A stretch of DNA of 64,000 bases from Janthinobacterium sp. Marseille (GTDB taxonomy: Bacteria > Pseudomonadota > Gammaproteobacteria > Burkholderiales > Burkholderiaceae_D), in the NCBI RefSeq assembly GCF_000013625.1, contig NC_009659.1, positions 2,480,001-2,544,000 on the forward strand, written 5' to 3'. Position numbers and translations under genes: made by a program. A model generated the notes under the pieces. That model did not search any database. It had not been told where the DNA came from and saw only the letters and a program-made list of their open reading frames with translations. Positions 50,422-59,565 of the stretch are shown here, one piece after another (position 1 is the stretch's first letter; each line of letters begins with the position of its first letter).

Positions 50422-50447
50422 TACAAGATTCAGCTACAAGATTCAGT
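50422..50447. repeat. 13-bp tandem duplication at glycosyltransferase stop
   Basis: TACAAGATTCAGC and TACAAGATTCAGT lie back to back. The duplication spans the stop codon of the glycosyltransferase gene. Deleting one copy in thought changes the frame and gives a C-terminus two residues longer that ends at the next gene start. Confidence 0.8.
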
Positions 50448-51650
50448 TACATTTCGGAAATGCTCTATCAGCTGATCCGTCAACATATCCTGATCAAAAT
50501 GATCTTTAAAATATCGGCGACCATTCTCGCCCATTTGCTCTCTTTCGGCACATGTCATTTTATACAGTTGCAAGATTGAATCTGCAAGCCCTGAGGCGCT
50601 CTCAGCCGGAATCACGAGTCCGGCTTGCGCCTCGGCTACCAAACGTGCGCCCTCCCCGTTAAGGCATGCCAAAATCGGCCGACCGGCAGCCATATAAGCT
50701 TGTACCTTGCTGGGCACCGTGAGAGAAAAAATGGGTTGGTCTGTCAATGTCACCAGTAAGGCAGACGCTTTTTGCATAAAACCCGGCATGGTCTCGATCG
50801 GAAATCGCCCGAGCAAATGAATATTGCTCAAACCACGTCTATTGATCTCTTCCTGCATCCAGGCAAAGCGGCTGCCGTGACCAAACACCACAAAATTAAT
50901 TTCTGCATGGTCGCGCACTAAGGCTGCTGCCTCGACGATCGTTTCTACCGCTTGTCCGGCACCTAAATTCCCGGCGAACATCACAGAGAACCCCGCCTCC
51001 AACTGCGGAATGTGCGGCAAAGTGCCCGAAAACGGCTCCGCAAATGTTGAATCGACAGAATTTGGATAGTACGCAATTCGCTTGCCGGGAGCCAATTCCG
51101 CAACCTTGGCCTCAAACGCGCGCGACTGTACCAACAATAGATCGGTATGCCGATAGATAAAGCGAACCATACCCGCCACCCAGCGCAAAATTCGTGGATT
51201 ACGCACATATCCGGTTGCTTCCAGGCTTTCCGGCCATAAGTCCTGCACCCATACAATCACGCCACACTTCTTCAGCCATGCAATAAAAATAGCTGGCAAA
51301 GCCTGCAAAATGGGTGATGGTGCATAGACAAAAACGATGTCATAGCGCTTCTTGCGCAAGAGCCAGGGTGAAAAAAGCAAGCCTGACACGATAAACGAGA
51401 GGTAATTGAGCGCTAATCTAATGGCACCCTTACCTCTTGCAAGCATCGGAATACGATGTATTTTTAGACCCGACCACGAGTCTTGCTGACAACCTAAGGC
51501 CGAATAGCCGGGATAGATCGCCCCTTCTGGATAATTGGGTTTTCCGGTCAATATCTCGACATCGACGCCCCGATGTTGCAGTGACTGCGCTAACTCGTTG
51601 ATTCGAAAGCTTTCTGGCCAAAAGTATTGGCTAACAATAAGTACTTTCAT
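50430..51650 (-). CDS. GT4 glycosyltransferase, WbuB-like
   Basis: The N-terminus KVLIVSQYFWPESFRINELA and the LTGKPNYPEGAIYPGY segment match WbuB-type transferases that add L-FucNAc or related L-sugars next to fnl genes in E. coli and Pseudomonas. The C-terminal GT-B half has the MFAGNLGAGQAVETI and SALLVTLTDQPI regions. Its place directly before the L-HexNAc pathway suggests that this sugar is its donor. The C-terminus is altered by a small tandem duplication. Confidence 0.88.
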   Translation of the reverse strand: MKVLIVSQYFWPESFRINELAQSLQHRGVDVEILTGKPNYPEGAIYPGYSALGCQQDSWSGLKIHRIPMLARGKGAIRLALNYLSFIVSGLLFSPWLLRKKRYDIVFVYAPSPILQALPAIFIAWLKKCGVIVWVQDLWPESLEATGYVRNPRILRWVAGMVRFIYRHTDLLLVQSRAFEAKVAELAPGKRIAYYPNSVDSTFAEPFSGTLPHIPQLEAGFSVMFAGNLGAGQAVETIVEAAALVRDHAEINFVVFGHGSRFAWMQEEINRRGLSNIHLLGRFPIETMPGFMQKASALLVTLTDQPIFSLTVPSKVQAYMAAGRPILACLNGEGARLVAEAQAGLVIPAESASGLADSILQLYKMTCAEREQMGENGRRYFKDHFDQDMLTDQLIEHFRNVTESCS

Positions 51651-52786
51651 TTTTTTGCCGCCAACAGCGGGGCATACAATTTAAGGTAGTCCGTCACAAT
51701 CGAATCCCAAGAATAACGCTGTATGACAAAGTCTTGAAACGCGTGTCCCAATTGATCCAGCAAGGCAGGCTGAGCCAGCAATTTCCCCAGACTTACAGCT
51801 ATACCGGCGGCGCTGGCCGGCACTTCCAAATCGGGGTGAACCGACCTTACCTCACCAAAACCGCATTGGTCGGTCAGCAGCACCGCTTTACCACACACCC
51901 CTGCCTCCAGCGCCACAATTGACATCGCCTCCTGCCGCGACGGCACGACTAACAGCCGGGCAGCGCGGTAAGCCGCAACTTTATCGCTACCACCGACAAA
52001 ACCCAGAAAATGCACGCGATCAGCGATTCCGTGTTTCGTCGCAATCTCCAGCAATCCGGCTTGCATGCCTTCGTCTGGCCCGGCGAAAACCAAATGATGA
52101 TCAGCAAATCTATCTTTTATCAACACAAATGCATCCAACAACAGATCCGGCCCCTTAATTGTATTGAGCCGCCCCATAAACAGGATTAAAGGCAAATCAG
52201 GCAAATTGTTTTTTTCTCTGAAGCTTGTTGTGCTGATTTCGGGGAAATCTTCGACCGCCACGCCGTTTGGAATAACCATCACCTTGGATGAGGCGATGCC
52301 ATAGCTTTCAAACTGGGAAAACTCAAATGGCGTAACAGCTATCCAGGCCGATGCATTCCTTATAATCGCGTTCCCGATCAAGTAATTGTACAAACGCTTA
52401 ATCGCCCCCGATCGCCCAAAAATTGGCAATGCGCCAGCCGGACAGACAACGTAGGGCTTACCCAAACGTCGTGCCGCAATGTAGGTGAAAACATTCAATA
52501 CACTCCAATGTCCCATCAAATGAACAATGTCTGCATCGTTGACCAGGGCTAGAATTTTTTTCCACTTTATGTGCGGGACATAGAATCTGCGCCACAGCAA
52601 AGGCAAGGCGACCACATGTGCGGGGCGCATTGCATCTATGCGCTGTTGATCCAGCCCGGTATCGATCGTCAGTACCGTGCAATTTTCGATCTTCTGCCCG
52701 AGCGCTCGACTCATCTGAAAAGTTCGTTCTGCGGTGCCGCCACCGGTTTTGGAATCAAGGGAGGAATTTACATTAAGTACGCGCAT
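51647..52786 (-). CDS. GT4 glycosyltransferase
   Basis: I start at ATG 52786 (MRVLNVNSSLDSKTGGG), which has GGAAG upstream; the longer frame overlaps the SDR gene. The donor domain shows ILFMGRLNTIKGPDLLLDAF near residue 205, HFLGFVGGSDK and the SRQEAMSIVALEAGVCG acidic motif, all typical of family GT4 retaining enzymes. It probably adds one internal sugar of the repeat. Donor not predictable. Confidence 0.88.
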   Translation of the reverse strand: MRVLNVNSSLDSKTGGGTAERTFQMSRALGQKIENCTVLTIDTGLDQQRIDAMRPAHVVALPLLWRRFYVPHIKWKKILALVNDADIVHLMGHWSVLNVFTYIAARRLGKPYVVCPAGALPIFGRSGAIKRLYNYLIGNAIIRNASAWIAVTPFEFSQFESYGIASSKVMVIPNGVAVEDFPEISTTSFREKNNLPDLPLILFMGRLNTIKGPDLLLDAFVLIKDRFADHHLVFAGPDEGMQAGLLEIATKHGIADRVHFLGFVGGSDKVAAYRAARLLVVPSRQEAMSIVALEAGVCGKAVLLTDQCGFGEVRSVHPDLEVPASAAGIAVSLGKLLAQPALLDQLGHAFQDFVIQRYSWDSIVTDYLKLYAPLLAAKK

Positions 52787-52800
52787 CGATAGCTTCCAGA

Positions 52801-53754
52801 TCACTGCTGCATGGACGAACGATACGATGCGGCGTAGTCAGACACAGCACGCTCAAAGTCCATACTCTTTTTAAAACCAAACAGATCAAGTTTTGTCGAC
52901 ACGTAGTCAGATCGAGGGTTGGTATTGTCTTTCCCCATAATAGAAAGCAGTCCTCCTAGTATTGCCGCAGGCATATTGAGTCGCGGCAAACGGTAATCCG
53001 GAACACCCATTTCCTTCATCAACAGTCGTTCAACATCGCGGAAATTATTTTGCGCGATGTCCGCATCAGAAATGATGAACACCTCACCATTCAAGTCCGC
53101 CTGATGCTGTTGCAGAAACACGATTGCCCCTATGACGTTAGCAATCTGCACAAGATTCATGCGACGTTTATTGAACAGACAGGACTTCAGATAATTACGA
53201 ATGCGACTTCCTGCCAGCAAATCACCAGCGAGTTTTTTCAAATTCTCGCTACCAGGACCAAACACAGCGGTAGGGCGTAAAATCACGGCATCATAAGTAT
53301 GCGCGGTCCTATTCAAGATTTTTTCTTCTATTTTCAACTTAGTCTGCGCGTACTCGGTGATCGGAACACAAGCATCTGCCTCAGAAATGCGCTGGCTGTT
53401 GTTACGGCCGGCAACCATTGCCGTACTCAGATGAATCAGCCGCTTTACCTTTACCGCCTCGCAAGCGTCCATCAAATTAGCAATGGCCGCCAGATTCTGA
53501 GCCTCGCCACCGTCCCACAAATACGCAAGATGTATCACTACGCAGCCGGGTTCACAGAGCTGTTTTAAAGAATCTGCATCAAATAAATCACCCTCCACCA
53601 CCTCAACCTCAGAAGGGAACACGGCTCTTCCTGCCCCCGGACGCGCAGGCCGACTCAACACCTTCACTCTGGCATTCCCGACGCGAAGCAATTCCGCGAT
53701 CAGATAACGGCCAATATAGCCCGATGCCCCCACTACCACGATTGTATTCATCAA
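52801..53754 (-). CDS. NAD-dependent sugar epimerase/dehydratase
   Basis: Extended short-chain dehydrogenase with VVGASGYIGRYLIAELLR, the Thr of HLSTAMVAG and the YAQTKLKIEE Tyr-Lys motif. It is of WbpV/GalE-like size (317 aa), but has its own sequence features (FNKRRMNLVQIANVIGA) that do not fix a substrate. Located between two glycosyltransferase genes, it likely modifies a nucleotide sugar used locally. Confidence 0.75.
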   Translation of the reverse strand: MMNTIVVVGASGYIGRYLIAELLRVGNARVKVLSRPARPGAGRAVFPSEVEVVEGDLFDADSLKQLCEPGCVVIHLAYLWDGGEAQNLAAIANLMDACEAVKVKRLIHLSTAMVAGRNNSQRISEADACVPITEYAQTKLKIEEKILNRTAHTYDAVILRPTAVFGPGSENLKKLAGDLLAGSRIRNYLKSCLFNKRRMNLVQIANVIGAIVFLQQHQADLNGEVFIISDADIAQNNFRDVERLLMKEMGVPDYRLPRLNMPAAILGGLLSIMGKDNTNPRSDYVSTKLDLFGFKKSMDFERAVSDYAASYRSSMQQ

Positions 53755-53798
53755 GATCTCAGTAAGGCAGGTGAATGCATGCCCAATATTTCAAATGT

Positions 53799-53820
53799 TT
53801 TTTAAATGCTTTTTAAATGC
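53799..53820. repeat. 11-bp perfect tandem repeat in spacer
   Basis: TTTTTAAATGC occurs twice in direct succession in the 80-bp spacer between the SDR gene and the next glycosyltransferase gene. No reading frame or terminator explains it; slippage is a simple origin. Confidence 0.7.
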
Positions 53821-53836
53821 TATGTGGGTGCAAAGT

Positions 53837-55144
53837 TTAGTCCGCCGATAGCAAATCTACATAACTCTCGCCTATCCTGTTAATGCTATGCCTCTCCGAA
53901 AACCGTTCAATTGAAGCCAAATCAATTGCCGGCGGATTTTCGATAAAACGCTTCGCTTCAGCATAAACACTCGCATCGGACGAGAGCGCATGTTCACTGA
54001 CGGAGAAAATACTCTTGAACTCTAAAAGCATGTCTTGCGAACTGTCTAACTCTATCGGCGAAATATTCAACACCGGCTTAGCCAGCATGACATATTCAAC
54101 AACCTTACTAGGCAATTGATAAGGCGTGCCATTGCCAAGATTAATGAGTATGTCTGCCTCTTTCATCGCCCTCAACGCATCCTCACGCGCCACCAATCCG
54201 TGCAGAAAAATCTTCGTACCAATCAGTGACTTAAATTCTTCAAAACAAAATTCACAGTCGTTAATGGCGCCAAAGAAATGCAACTCAAGTTTGTCGCCTC
54301 CCCCCTCATCCAGCATGGCTTTAAAAAAACTCAATAGTGCTGAGGGATTGCGTATTCGGCTATAAAGCGTGCCGGCGAAAACCAAACGTATTTTGGTATC
54401 GTCTGAAAAAAATTTACCTGCATCAGCAAGCTGAGACCCTGCCGCAAAAAGTGGGGGGATAACAAAAATTTTGCTGGACGCAATGCTTGGGAAATGTTGG
54501 CAGTATTCAGCCTTAGTCCCTTCGGTGGTCACCGAGACGACATTCGCCCCTTGCAATACCTTGGTTTCCGAATAATAGTTCAGCCGGTTAAAAAGCCGAT
54601 GATTGTTCACTGGCGTTTGGGTCATAAACGAAAAAGGATCCCCAATATCGGCCAACCATCGTATGCCATATCTCTTTTGCAGCGAGAGTCCTACCAAATG
54701 CCCGGTGAATGGGACCGACACAGAAATGATTACGTCAGGCTGGTGTTGCTCAATCAGGCCTCTCGATTTTCGCAAGGCGGGAAAATACCAGGCGCCGGCA
54801 AAATCCGGCCACATTATTTTTTGCAACGTAAAGCTATACAAATACTTCAGTCCGCGCCCCAAGGCACCCCGTCGACTTGATGCGCTTGTTAACGTGGTCG
54901 GCGCTACGCCATTAACCACAGGCTTCCGATTAAGCCATGTCTTTAATGATTCACGCATTCCGCCGCCGGCACGATGAACGGACACACCCGCAATAACCTG
55001 AAAATCTGCCAAGCCTGCAGATTTAGCGCAAACAACATCAACATGATGGCCTTGCAAAACCATCCATTCTGCAATAGCAGTCCAACGAAAAGCGCGAGGT
55101 GTTAAAGCCGGGAAATACGAATATGAAACTATAAGAAGACGCAT
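53837..55144 (-). CDS. GT4-like glycosyltransferase
   Basis: The start LLIVSYSYFPALTPRAFRW and the middle VFAGTLYSRIRNPSALLSFFKA with a later EADILINLGNGTPYQLPSKVVEY show the GT-B fold of glycosyltransferases; the last motif corresponds to the donor-binding EX7E region but the second Glu context is unusual. Length 435 aa. It follows the wzz-like gene in the transcript. Donor unknown. Confidence 0.82.
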   Translation of the reverse strand: MRLLIVSYSYFPALTPRAFRWTAIAEWMVLQGHHVDVVCAKSAGLADFQVIAGVSVHRAGGGMRESLKTWLNRKPVVNGVAPTTLTSASSRRGALGRGLKYLYSFTLQKIMWPDFAGAWYFPALRKSRGLIEQHQPDVIISVSVPFTGHLVGLSLQKRYGIRWLADIGDPFSFMTQTPVNNHRLFNRLNYYSETKVLQGANVVSVTTEGTKAEYCQHFPSIASSKIFVIPPLFAAGSQLADAGKFFSDDTKIRLVFAGTLYSRIRNPSALLSFFKAMLDEGGGDKLELHFFGAINDCEFCFEEFKSLIGTKIFLHGLVAREDALRAMKEADILINLGNGTPYQLPSKVVEYVMLAKPVLNISPIELDSSQDMLLEFKSIFSVSEHALSSDASVYAEAKRFIENPPAIDLASIERFSERHSINRIGESYVDLLSAD

Positions 55145-55153
55145 ATTAAATTT

Positions 55154-55981
55154 TTATTTATGGATGCGATTATTTTCTTGTATGCAAATGCGTAAAAGAA
55201 TCACAAACGCAAAAAATATCCCGATAAACAAGCTAAAAATAGCAAACAAGAGTTTGCTAGGATAAACGAAATTATCTGAAGCCTTAACCCCACCAAGGAA
55301 GTCAGTTGGATATGTTTGTAGTGAATTCAAACTCTCTTGCAAGCGAACTTTATAGTTCGAAAGATTCTCCATGCGCTCCATGCTCTGCATCAGAATATTC
55401 AATAACAATAGTTCGTTTGTTGATATTGTCTTATCTAGGCCTTTGTTTAACAACGGAGTCCCATTTTTTTGAAGCATTTTATCAAGAAGCAAATGAGTTT
55501 CTATACGACTGAGGTCAGCCCGGATCGCATTCATTCTCTCTTGATATATCTTATCGTGATCAATTTTTAAAGTAGCGAGGATCGCGTCAAGATAGTGAAG
55601 AGCCTCTTGCTTGGTTCCACCTCTGACTTTTATCTCAATATTTCCACTTGCAAGTTCACGCAAACGGGGAGCGTCGACAATCTGTTCTGGAGAAACCTGT
55701 CCAATTTTTAGTGCATCTTGTAAAAATAATGGCTGCCGCATCCTTTCAATCACTTTAACCACCGACTCTAAAGGTTCAACTTTTATATCACCACGGTCTA
55801 CATCAATCTTAGGTAGCCGAGCAATTCTGATAACGGCTTGAGCCTCCCATTGCGGAACAACAAAATGGTATGAAAAGAAAAAGGTAGTAATAGCTACCCC
55901 GATGAAACTCAGAAGAGTTTTATATTTATTCCGTAAAAAAACTTCTAACAAACCATTTTTCATAATCTCAATCAATCCCAT
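55154..55981 (-). CDS. Wzz-like chain-length determinant
   Basis: Two transmembrane helices at residues 21-40 and about 238-262 flank a periplasmic domain rich in coiled-coil helices, the plan of Wzz co-polymerases that set O-antigen length. The first periplasmic strand has WEAQAVIRIARLP. No kinase domain is attached, so it is O-antigen-type and not capsule-type Wzc. Its gene adjoins the wzy-like gene. The region is AT-rich compared with the housekeeping genes. Confidence 0.8.
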   Translation of the reverse strand: MGLIEIMKNGLLEVFLRNKYKTLLSFIGVAITTFFFSYHFVVPQWEAQAVIRIARLPKIDVDRGDIKVEPLESVVKVIERMRQPLFLQDALKIGQVSPEQIVDAPRLRELASGNIEIKVRGGTKQEALHYLDAILATLKIDHDKIYQERMNAIRADLSRIETHLLLDKMLQKNGTPLLNKGLDKTISTNELLLLNILMQSMERMENLSNYKVRLQESLNSLQTYPTDFLGGVKASDNFVYPSKLLFAIFSLFIGIFFAFVILLRICIQENNRIHK

Positions 55982-57283
55982 CTATAAAGTATTTAATCGT
56001 AACTTTGGGAAAAAAATCCGCTCAGTTATCCATGCTGTGAAAAATAATATTGCAATTGCAATTGGATACATAAACGTAAAAAGCGTACTAAACATCCCAA
56101 TTACCGAGAGGAGGATTGCCATATAAGAATAAAAAGACGTAAACGCCAACGCAAATATGCCGGAGCGCAAACGGAAAGCAATTTCTTGAAGAAAAATCAG
56201 GAAAAAATAAATTAATGGGCACAAAATTAAAACACCCGCCCAGCCGTAAGAAATATAGGCCTCAGCAACAAAGGCAACATTCATTCCCCCAGGTGCACCA
56301 GCCATATATTGGTGAAGCTCTGTAGATAGAATAACCCTTTCATGCGTAAAAATTCCTCGCATAGTAGGGAAAACACCCATCCCTAGAAAATCATTTTGTT
56401 TTGCATAACTAATAGCTCCCGCAATTGTTTCTGGATAAGTTACAAAAACTCGATACCACAATCGCTCTAACAGCGTGGTAATAGTTAGCTGATCAGGAGT
56501 GGCGTTAATATATCCAAAAATCATGATTAAAAATGCTATTACGACAAACAGGAGAAAATTTTTGTTAATAGCAAATTTTTTAAGCGAAAGCCCATCTCTA
56601 CTGATATAAACAACATAAGTAATACTTAGGGTCAATACAAAATTTATTACTCCCGCTTTAGACCCTAGCAAGAGACTTGCAGAAAAACACACGAAAATCG
56701 CCGCGCAAGACCACCAATTGATAGTTTCGTAGAATCGAGCCTTCAAAAAAATGTAATTAGAAATAAATACAGGCAAGAACACAAAACCAAGATTGTAAAA
56801 TGGCCAATGTGCTAAGCCATATACAAGATTTTTGCGATATTGAAATGCAGTATCCACATTCATACTCCCATCTAGTGCATGGAGAACCGGAAATGTGCCC
56901 ACTTCATTAAAATATAGAGATGCGATTAAAACAATTGCGCTCAAACCTAAAAAGATCGCGATACTATCTTGTCTATTCGGCGTCGCAAAAAAAGACTCAG
57001 GGCGTCTTAAAAACCAATATGGAATAACAATTAAATAATACAAAATCGCTTGTAGTATGAGGAGCAATGCTAAATCCTGCGCGACTTCAAATGAATCAAA
57101 AATAATCGTGTATATTTTTTGATCATTAAAAACACCCGCACTTCCAACCGCATTAAACAAAAACATTCCAATAAATGCGAAATTTGGAATGGGAAATTTC
57201 CAAACTTTTGGAAAGCACGCCAACAATATTAGTCCTGGTAAATAAGCGCATAAAACTATAAAGAACAAGCCGGAATAATTCAT
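55982..57283 (-). CDS. Wzy-like O-antigen polymerase
   Basis: About eleven hydrophobic helices cover this 433-residue protein, with a longer periplasmic loop near residues 300-350 (contains MRGIFTHERVILSTELHQY). This fits Wzy, which polymerises lipid-linked repeat units in the periplasm. Wzy proteins share little sequence, so the call rests on topology and on neighbours wzz and wzx. It abuts the wzz-like gene and overlaps the lyase gene by 4 bp. Confidence 0.8.
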   Translation of the reverse strand: MNYSGLFFIVLCAYLPGLILLACFPKVWKFPIPNFAFIGMFLFNAVGSAGVFNDQKIYTIIFDSFEVAQDLALLLILQAILYYLIVIPYWFLRRPESFFATPNRQDSIAIFLGLSAIVLIASLYFNEVGTFPVLHALDGSMNVDTAFQYRKNLVYGLAHWPFYNLGFVFLPVFISNYIFLKARFYETINWWSCAAIFVCFSASLLLGSKAGVINFVLTLSITYVVYISRDGLSLKKFAINKNFLLFVVIAFLIMIFGYINATPDQLTITTLLERLWYRVFVTYPETIAGAISYAKQNDFLGMGVFPTMRGIFTHERVILSTELHQYMAGAPGGMNVAFVAEAYISYGWAGVLILCPLIYFFLIFLQEIAFRLRSGIFALAFTSFYSYMAILLSVIGMFSTLFTFMYPIAIAILFFTAWITERIFFPKLRLNTL

Positions 57284-59565
57284 AAGATAAGTTCGTTTTC
57301 ATTTTTCTCTATCCACCCGTATCCTCTAGAAATTTTGTATTTTTGAGGAAGAAGAGTTACAAGCGGGGCTTCCAAATTTTCCGTCCAATCAAATATTTTT
57401 ATAATCTCTCTCGTTATAAAAATACCTCTATGCACATACCCTTCACCCATTTCATAATCCCCAGTCAATCCGACCGCTGAAAAATATGTACATTTTGCTT
57501 TTGCTTCGTTCCCTAACTGAAAAACATTTCCGCTTATATTTCCAGGCTCGCTGCCTGCAATGTGCGGACTAAAGTGCGCACTGATAGATCTGAATTCATT
57601 TCGTCTAAATGGTAAAGGTGTGTAAAGATAAGTCCCTGGATCTACAATGACTGGGTGGCCGCCAATCCATAATTCGACAGAAAGCTGATCATTATGAGCA
57701 TGAGCACCTAAACCATTTAAGCCGATAGAACCACAACGAAAAAGTAGATAAATAATTTCACTTTTGTATAAATACAAACCAAAATCTGGATATGCAAAAA
57801 GCTGCAAATTTGTCCGCAAGTCCTGCTCATCGTTACAGGCCATTAATGACCTAAATTCATAATGATTACTGCTTCTGGAATACTTCTCTTCCAGTAAGTC
57901 GGATAATATCTCTTCGCTTTGATCAAATACTAGCGCTGCTTTTTGGACAGGAGAGGATCTGCAACTAACGTTCGCGGAAATCAATTGAATAACCAGTGAT
58001 TCAAAAACGTAATCACTACTAAAATTGGCGAAATCTTCCCTCCTCAAAAAACCATTGATCGCTGCAATAAGATGTCTATGATCATTATGTACTTCAAGAA
58101 GATACTTCTCATCTAAAGACAAGCCACGGAAATTTTTAAGATTTGCATATCGCAGTTTGGCCTCTTTCACCGTCAAAGACTCATACATAGGAGCAAGCTT
58201 AAAGAATCTCCCGCTATCGTTATCACCGACCTGCGGACTTTGTTTATCTGGCCGCATAATAGCTGAAGTGAATTCCGCCATTCTTTCCAAACGCACCCAA
58301 TACCATGCAGGAAAAGGGCTATGAACATCTGCACTTCCGGGGATTAGGATTTTTTTTATCGAAGCAGGGGAAAGAGATGGCACTCCTTTTATAAGGCGAT
58401 GATCATATCCATCCAATGCACTACGCTTCGTATCAGGCAAACCAACTACCAGCGCGGTCGCATAAACAACCAGTTCTGCCGACAAGCGATGATATGAGGT
58501 CGACGCCTCAAAGTTGCTGCCATCCGCATAAAACTGAAAATCCACCTCATTAATAAGTTCTTGCACGCCGAATGCCAGCCAGGCATCAATTTCCGGATCA
58601 GAAGCAAGATAACTGGACACAAACAGCAGGCCGACAATATCAGCCAGATAGTGATTGCCGCGATATACCGGATGCCATTCCAGATTATGGACAATATGTT
58701 TTCCATGCTGATAGACGCTTAGTTTGAAAACATCATCAAATTGCTCGTCAAACACGGCACCCGCAGAAACAAACAGATCGTAAGCCAGTAACCAATTGGC
58801 TACCCTAATGCCAACGTCCATACTGCAAGTCCAATTAACGCCAAAGCGTGGTGGATTCGACGCGATAAAATCGAGGATCTGATGCCGAAATTCGTCAGCA
58901 TAAACTCCCGCCGGCGCAAAACCTTCTACGCCATTCAGGGCAGCGGCATAAGCTTGCGCAAGCTGCGGCAAATGCTGCATTCTCGCGAGTTCCCATGGCA
59001 CTTTTACATCGACTCCTGGCAGACGACCAAACGTGATGTCCCTATACCAGACATTTTCTTTCCATCTGTAGCCGGACTTGAAATCAATGTGCCAATCAAT
59101 CGGCACATATCTGTCACCGTCAATTAGGGACCATACATGCTGAGAATAGGAAAGATTGGATGAGTTGATACGGCCAACCAACCAGTGTCCTGCATTATCA
59201 AAGACCGGTGTTTCCTCGTCTGGATAGCGCCAATCTTCCAGTCCGTTGCACTCCATCCCATGTCGTACATTCACCCAACCTGAACCAAGCAAGTCGAAGC
59301 GATGATCCAGATAAAGATCAGTTATTGCAGCTAAGGTCGTGTGAGATATGGAAACGCAAATGTCGCCTTTCGGGAAACGGCATAACAAAGGAACATTTAC
59401 CTTTCGATACTGCCCGCAACCATAAGTTTCTTTCCTAAAATCGCGGCGACGCATAATCTGCTCAAACGCAATTTTTCTTATCTTGCCAAATACCTTTGCA
59501 ATAACTTGGTGAATTGGTAGTCGCACCACCAATTTCATATAGCGTTTTAAAGTTGCAAAACTCAT
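57280..59565 (-). CDS. Heparinase II/III-like polysaccharide lyase family protein
   Basis: The 761-residue protein has a helical alpha/alpha toroid N-terminal domain (WHPVYRGNHYLADIVGLL near residue 290) and a C-terminal beta-sandwich with GLGAHAHNDQLSVELW and DPGTYLY, then RNEFRSISAHFS, which are the core heparinase II/III motifs with the His and Arg. No signal peptide is evident. It is flanked by overlapping wzy- and wzx-like genes, so it belongs to the locus. It could trim polymer or act as a modifying enzyme; whether it is a true lyase is unknown. Confidence 0.85.
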   Translation of the reverse strand: MSFATLKRYMKLVVRLPIHQVIAKVFGKIRKIAFEQIMRRRDFRKETYGCGQYRKVNVPLLCRFPKGDICVSISHTTLAAITDLYLDHRFDLLGSGWVNVRHGMECNGLEDWRYPDEETPVFDNAGHWLVGRINSSNLSYSQHVWSLIDGDRYVPIDWHIDFKSGYRWKENVWYRDITFGRLPGVDVKVPWELARMQHLPQLAQAYAAALNGVEGFAPAGVYADEFRHQILDFIASNPPRFGVNWTCSMDVGIRVANWLLAYDLFVSAGAVFDEQFDDVFKLSVYQHGKHIVHNLEWHPVYRGNHYLADIVGLLFVSSYLASDPEIDAWLAFGVQELINEVDFQFYADGSNFEASTSYHRLSAELVVYATALVVGLPDTKRSALDGYDHRLIKGVPSLSPASIKKILIPGSADVHSPFPAWYWVRLERMAEFTSAIMRPDKQSPQVGDNDSGRFFKLAPMYESLTVKEAKLRYANLKNFRGLSLDEKYLLEVHNDHRHLIAAINGFLRREDFANFSSDYVFESLVIQLISANVSCRSSPVQKAALVFDQSEEILSDLLEEKYSRSSNHYEFRSLMACNDEQDLRTNLQLFAYPDFGLYLYKSEIIYLLFRCGSIGLNGLGAHAHNDQLSVELWIGGHPVIVDPGTYLYTPLPFRRNEFRSISAHFSPHIAGSEPGNISGNVFQLGNEAKAKCTYFSAVGLTGDYEMGEGYVHRGIFITREIIKIFDWTENLEAPLVTLLPQKYKISRGYGWIEKNENELIL

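Noticed and set aside
53799..53820. Tandem repeat as a regulatory element
   Set aside because: Only two copies of 11 bp with no dyad or promoter context; slippage is enough to explain it.
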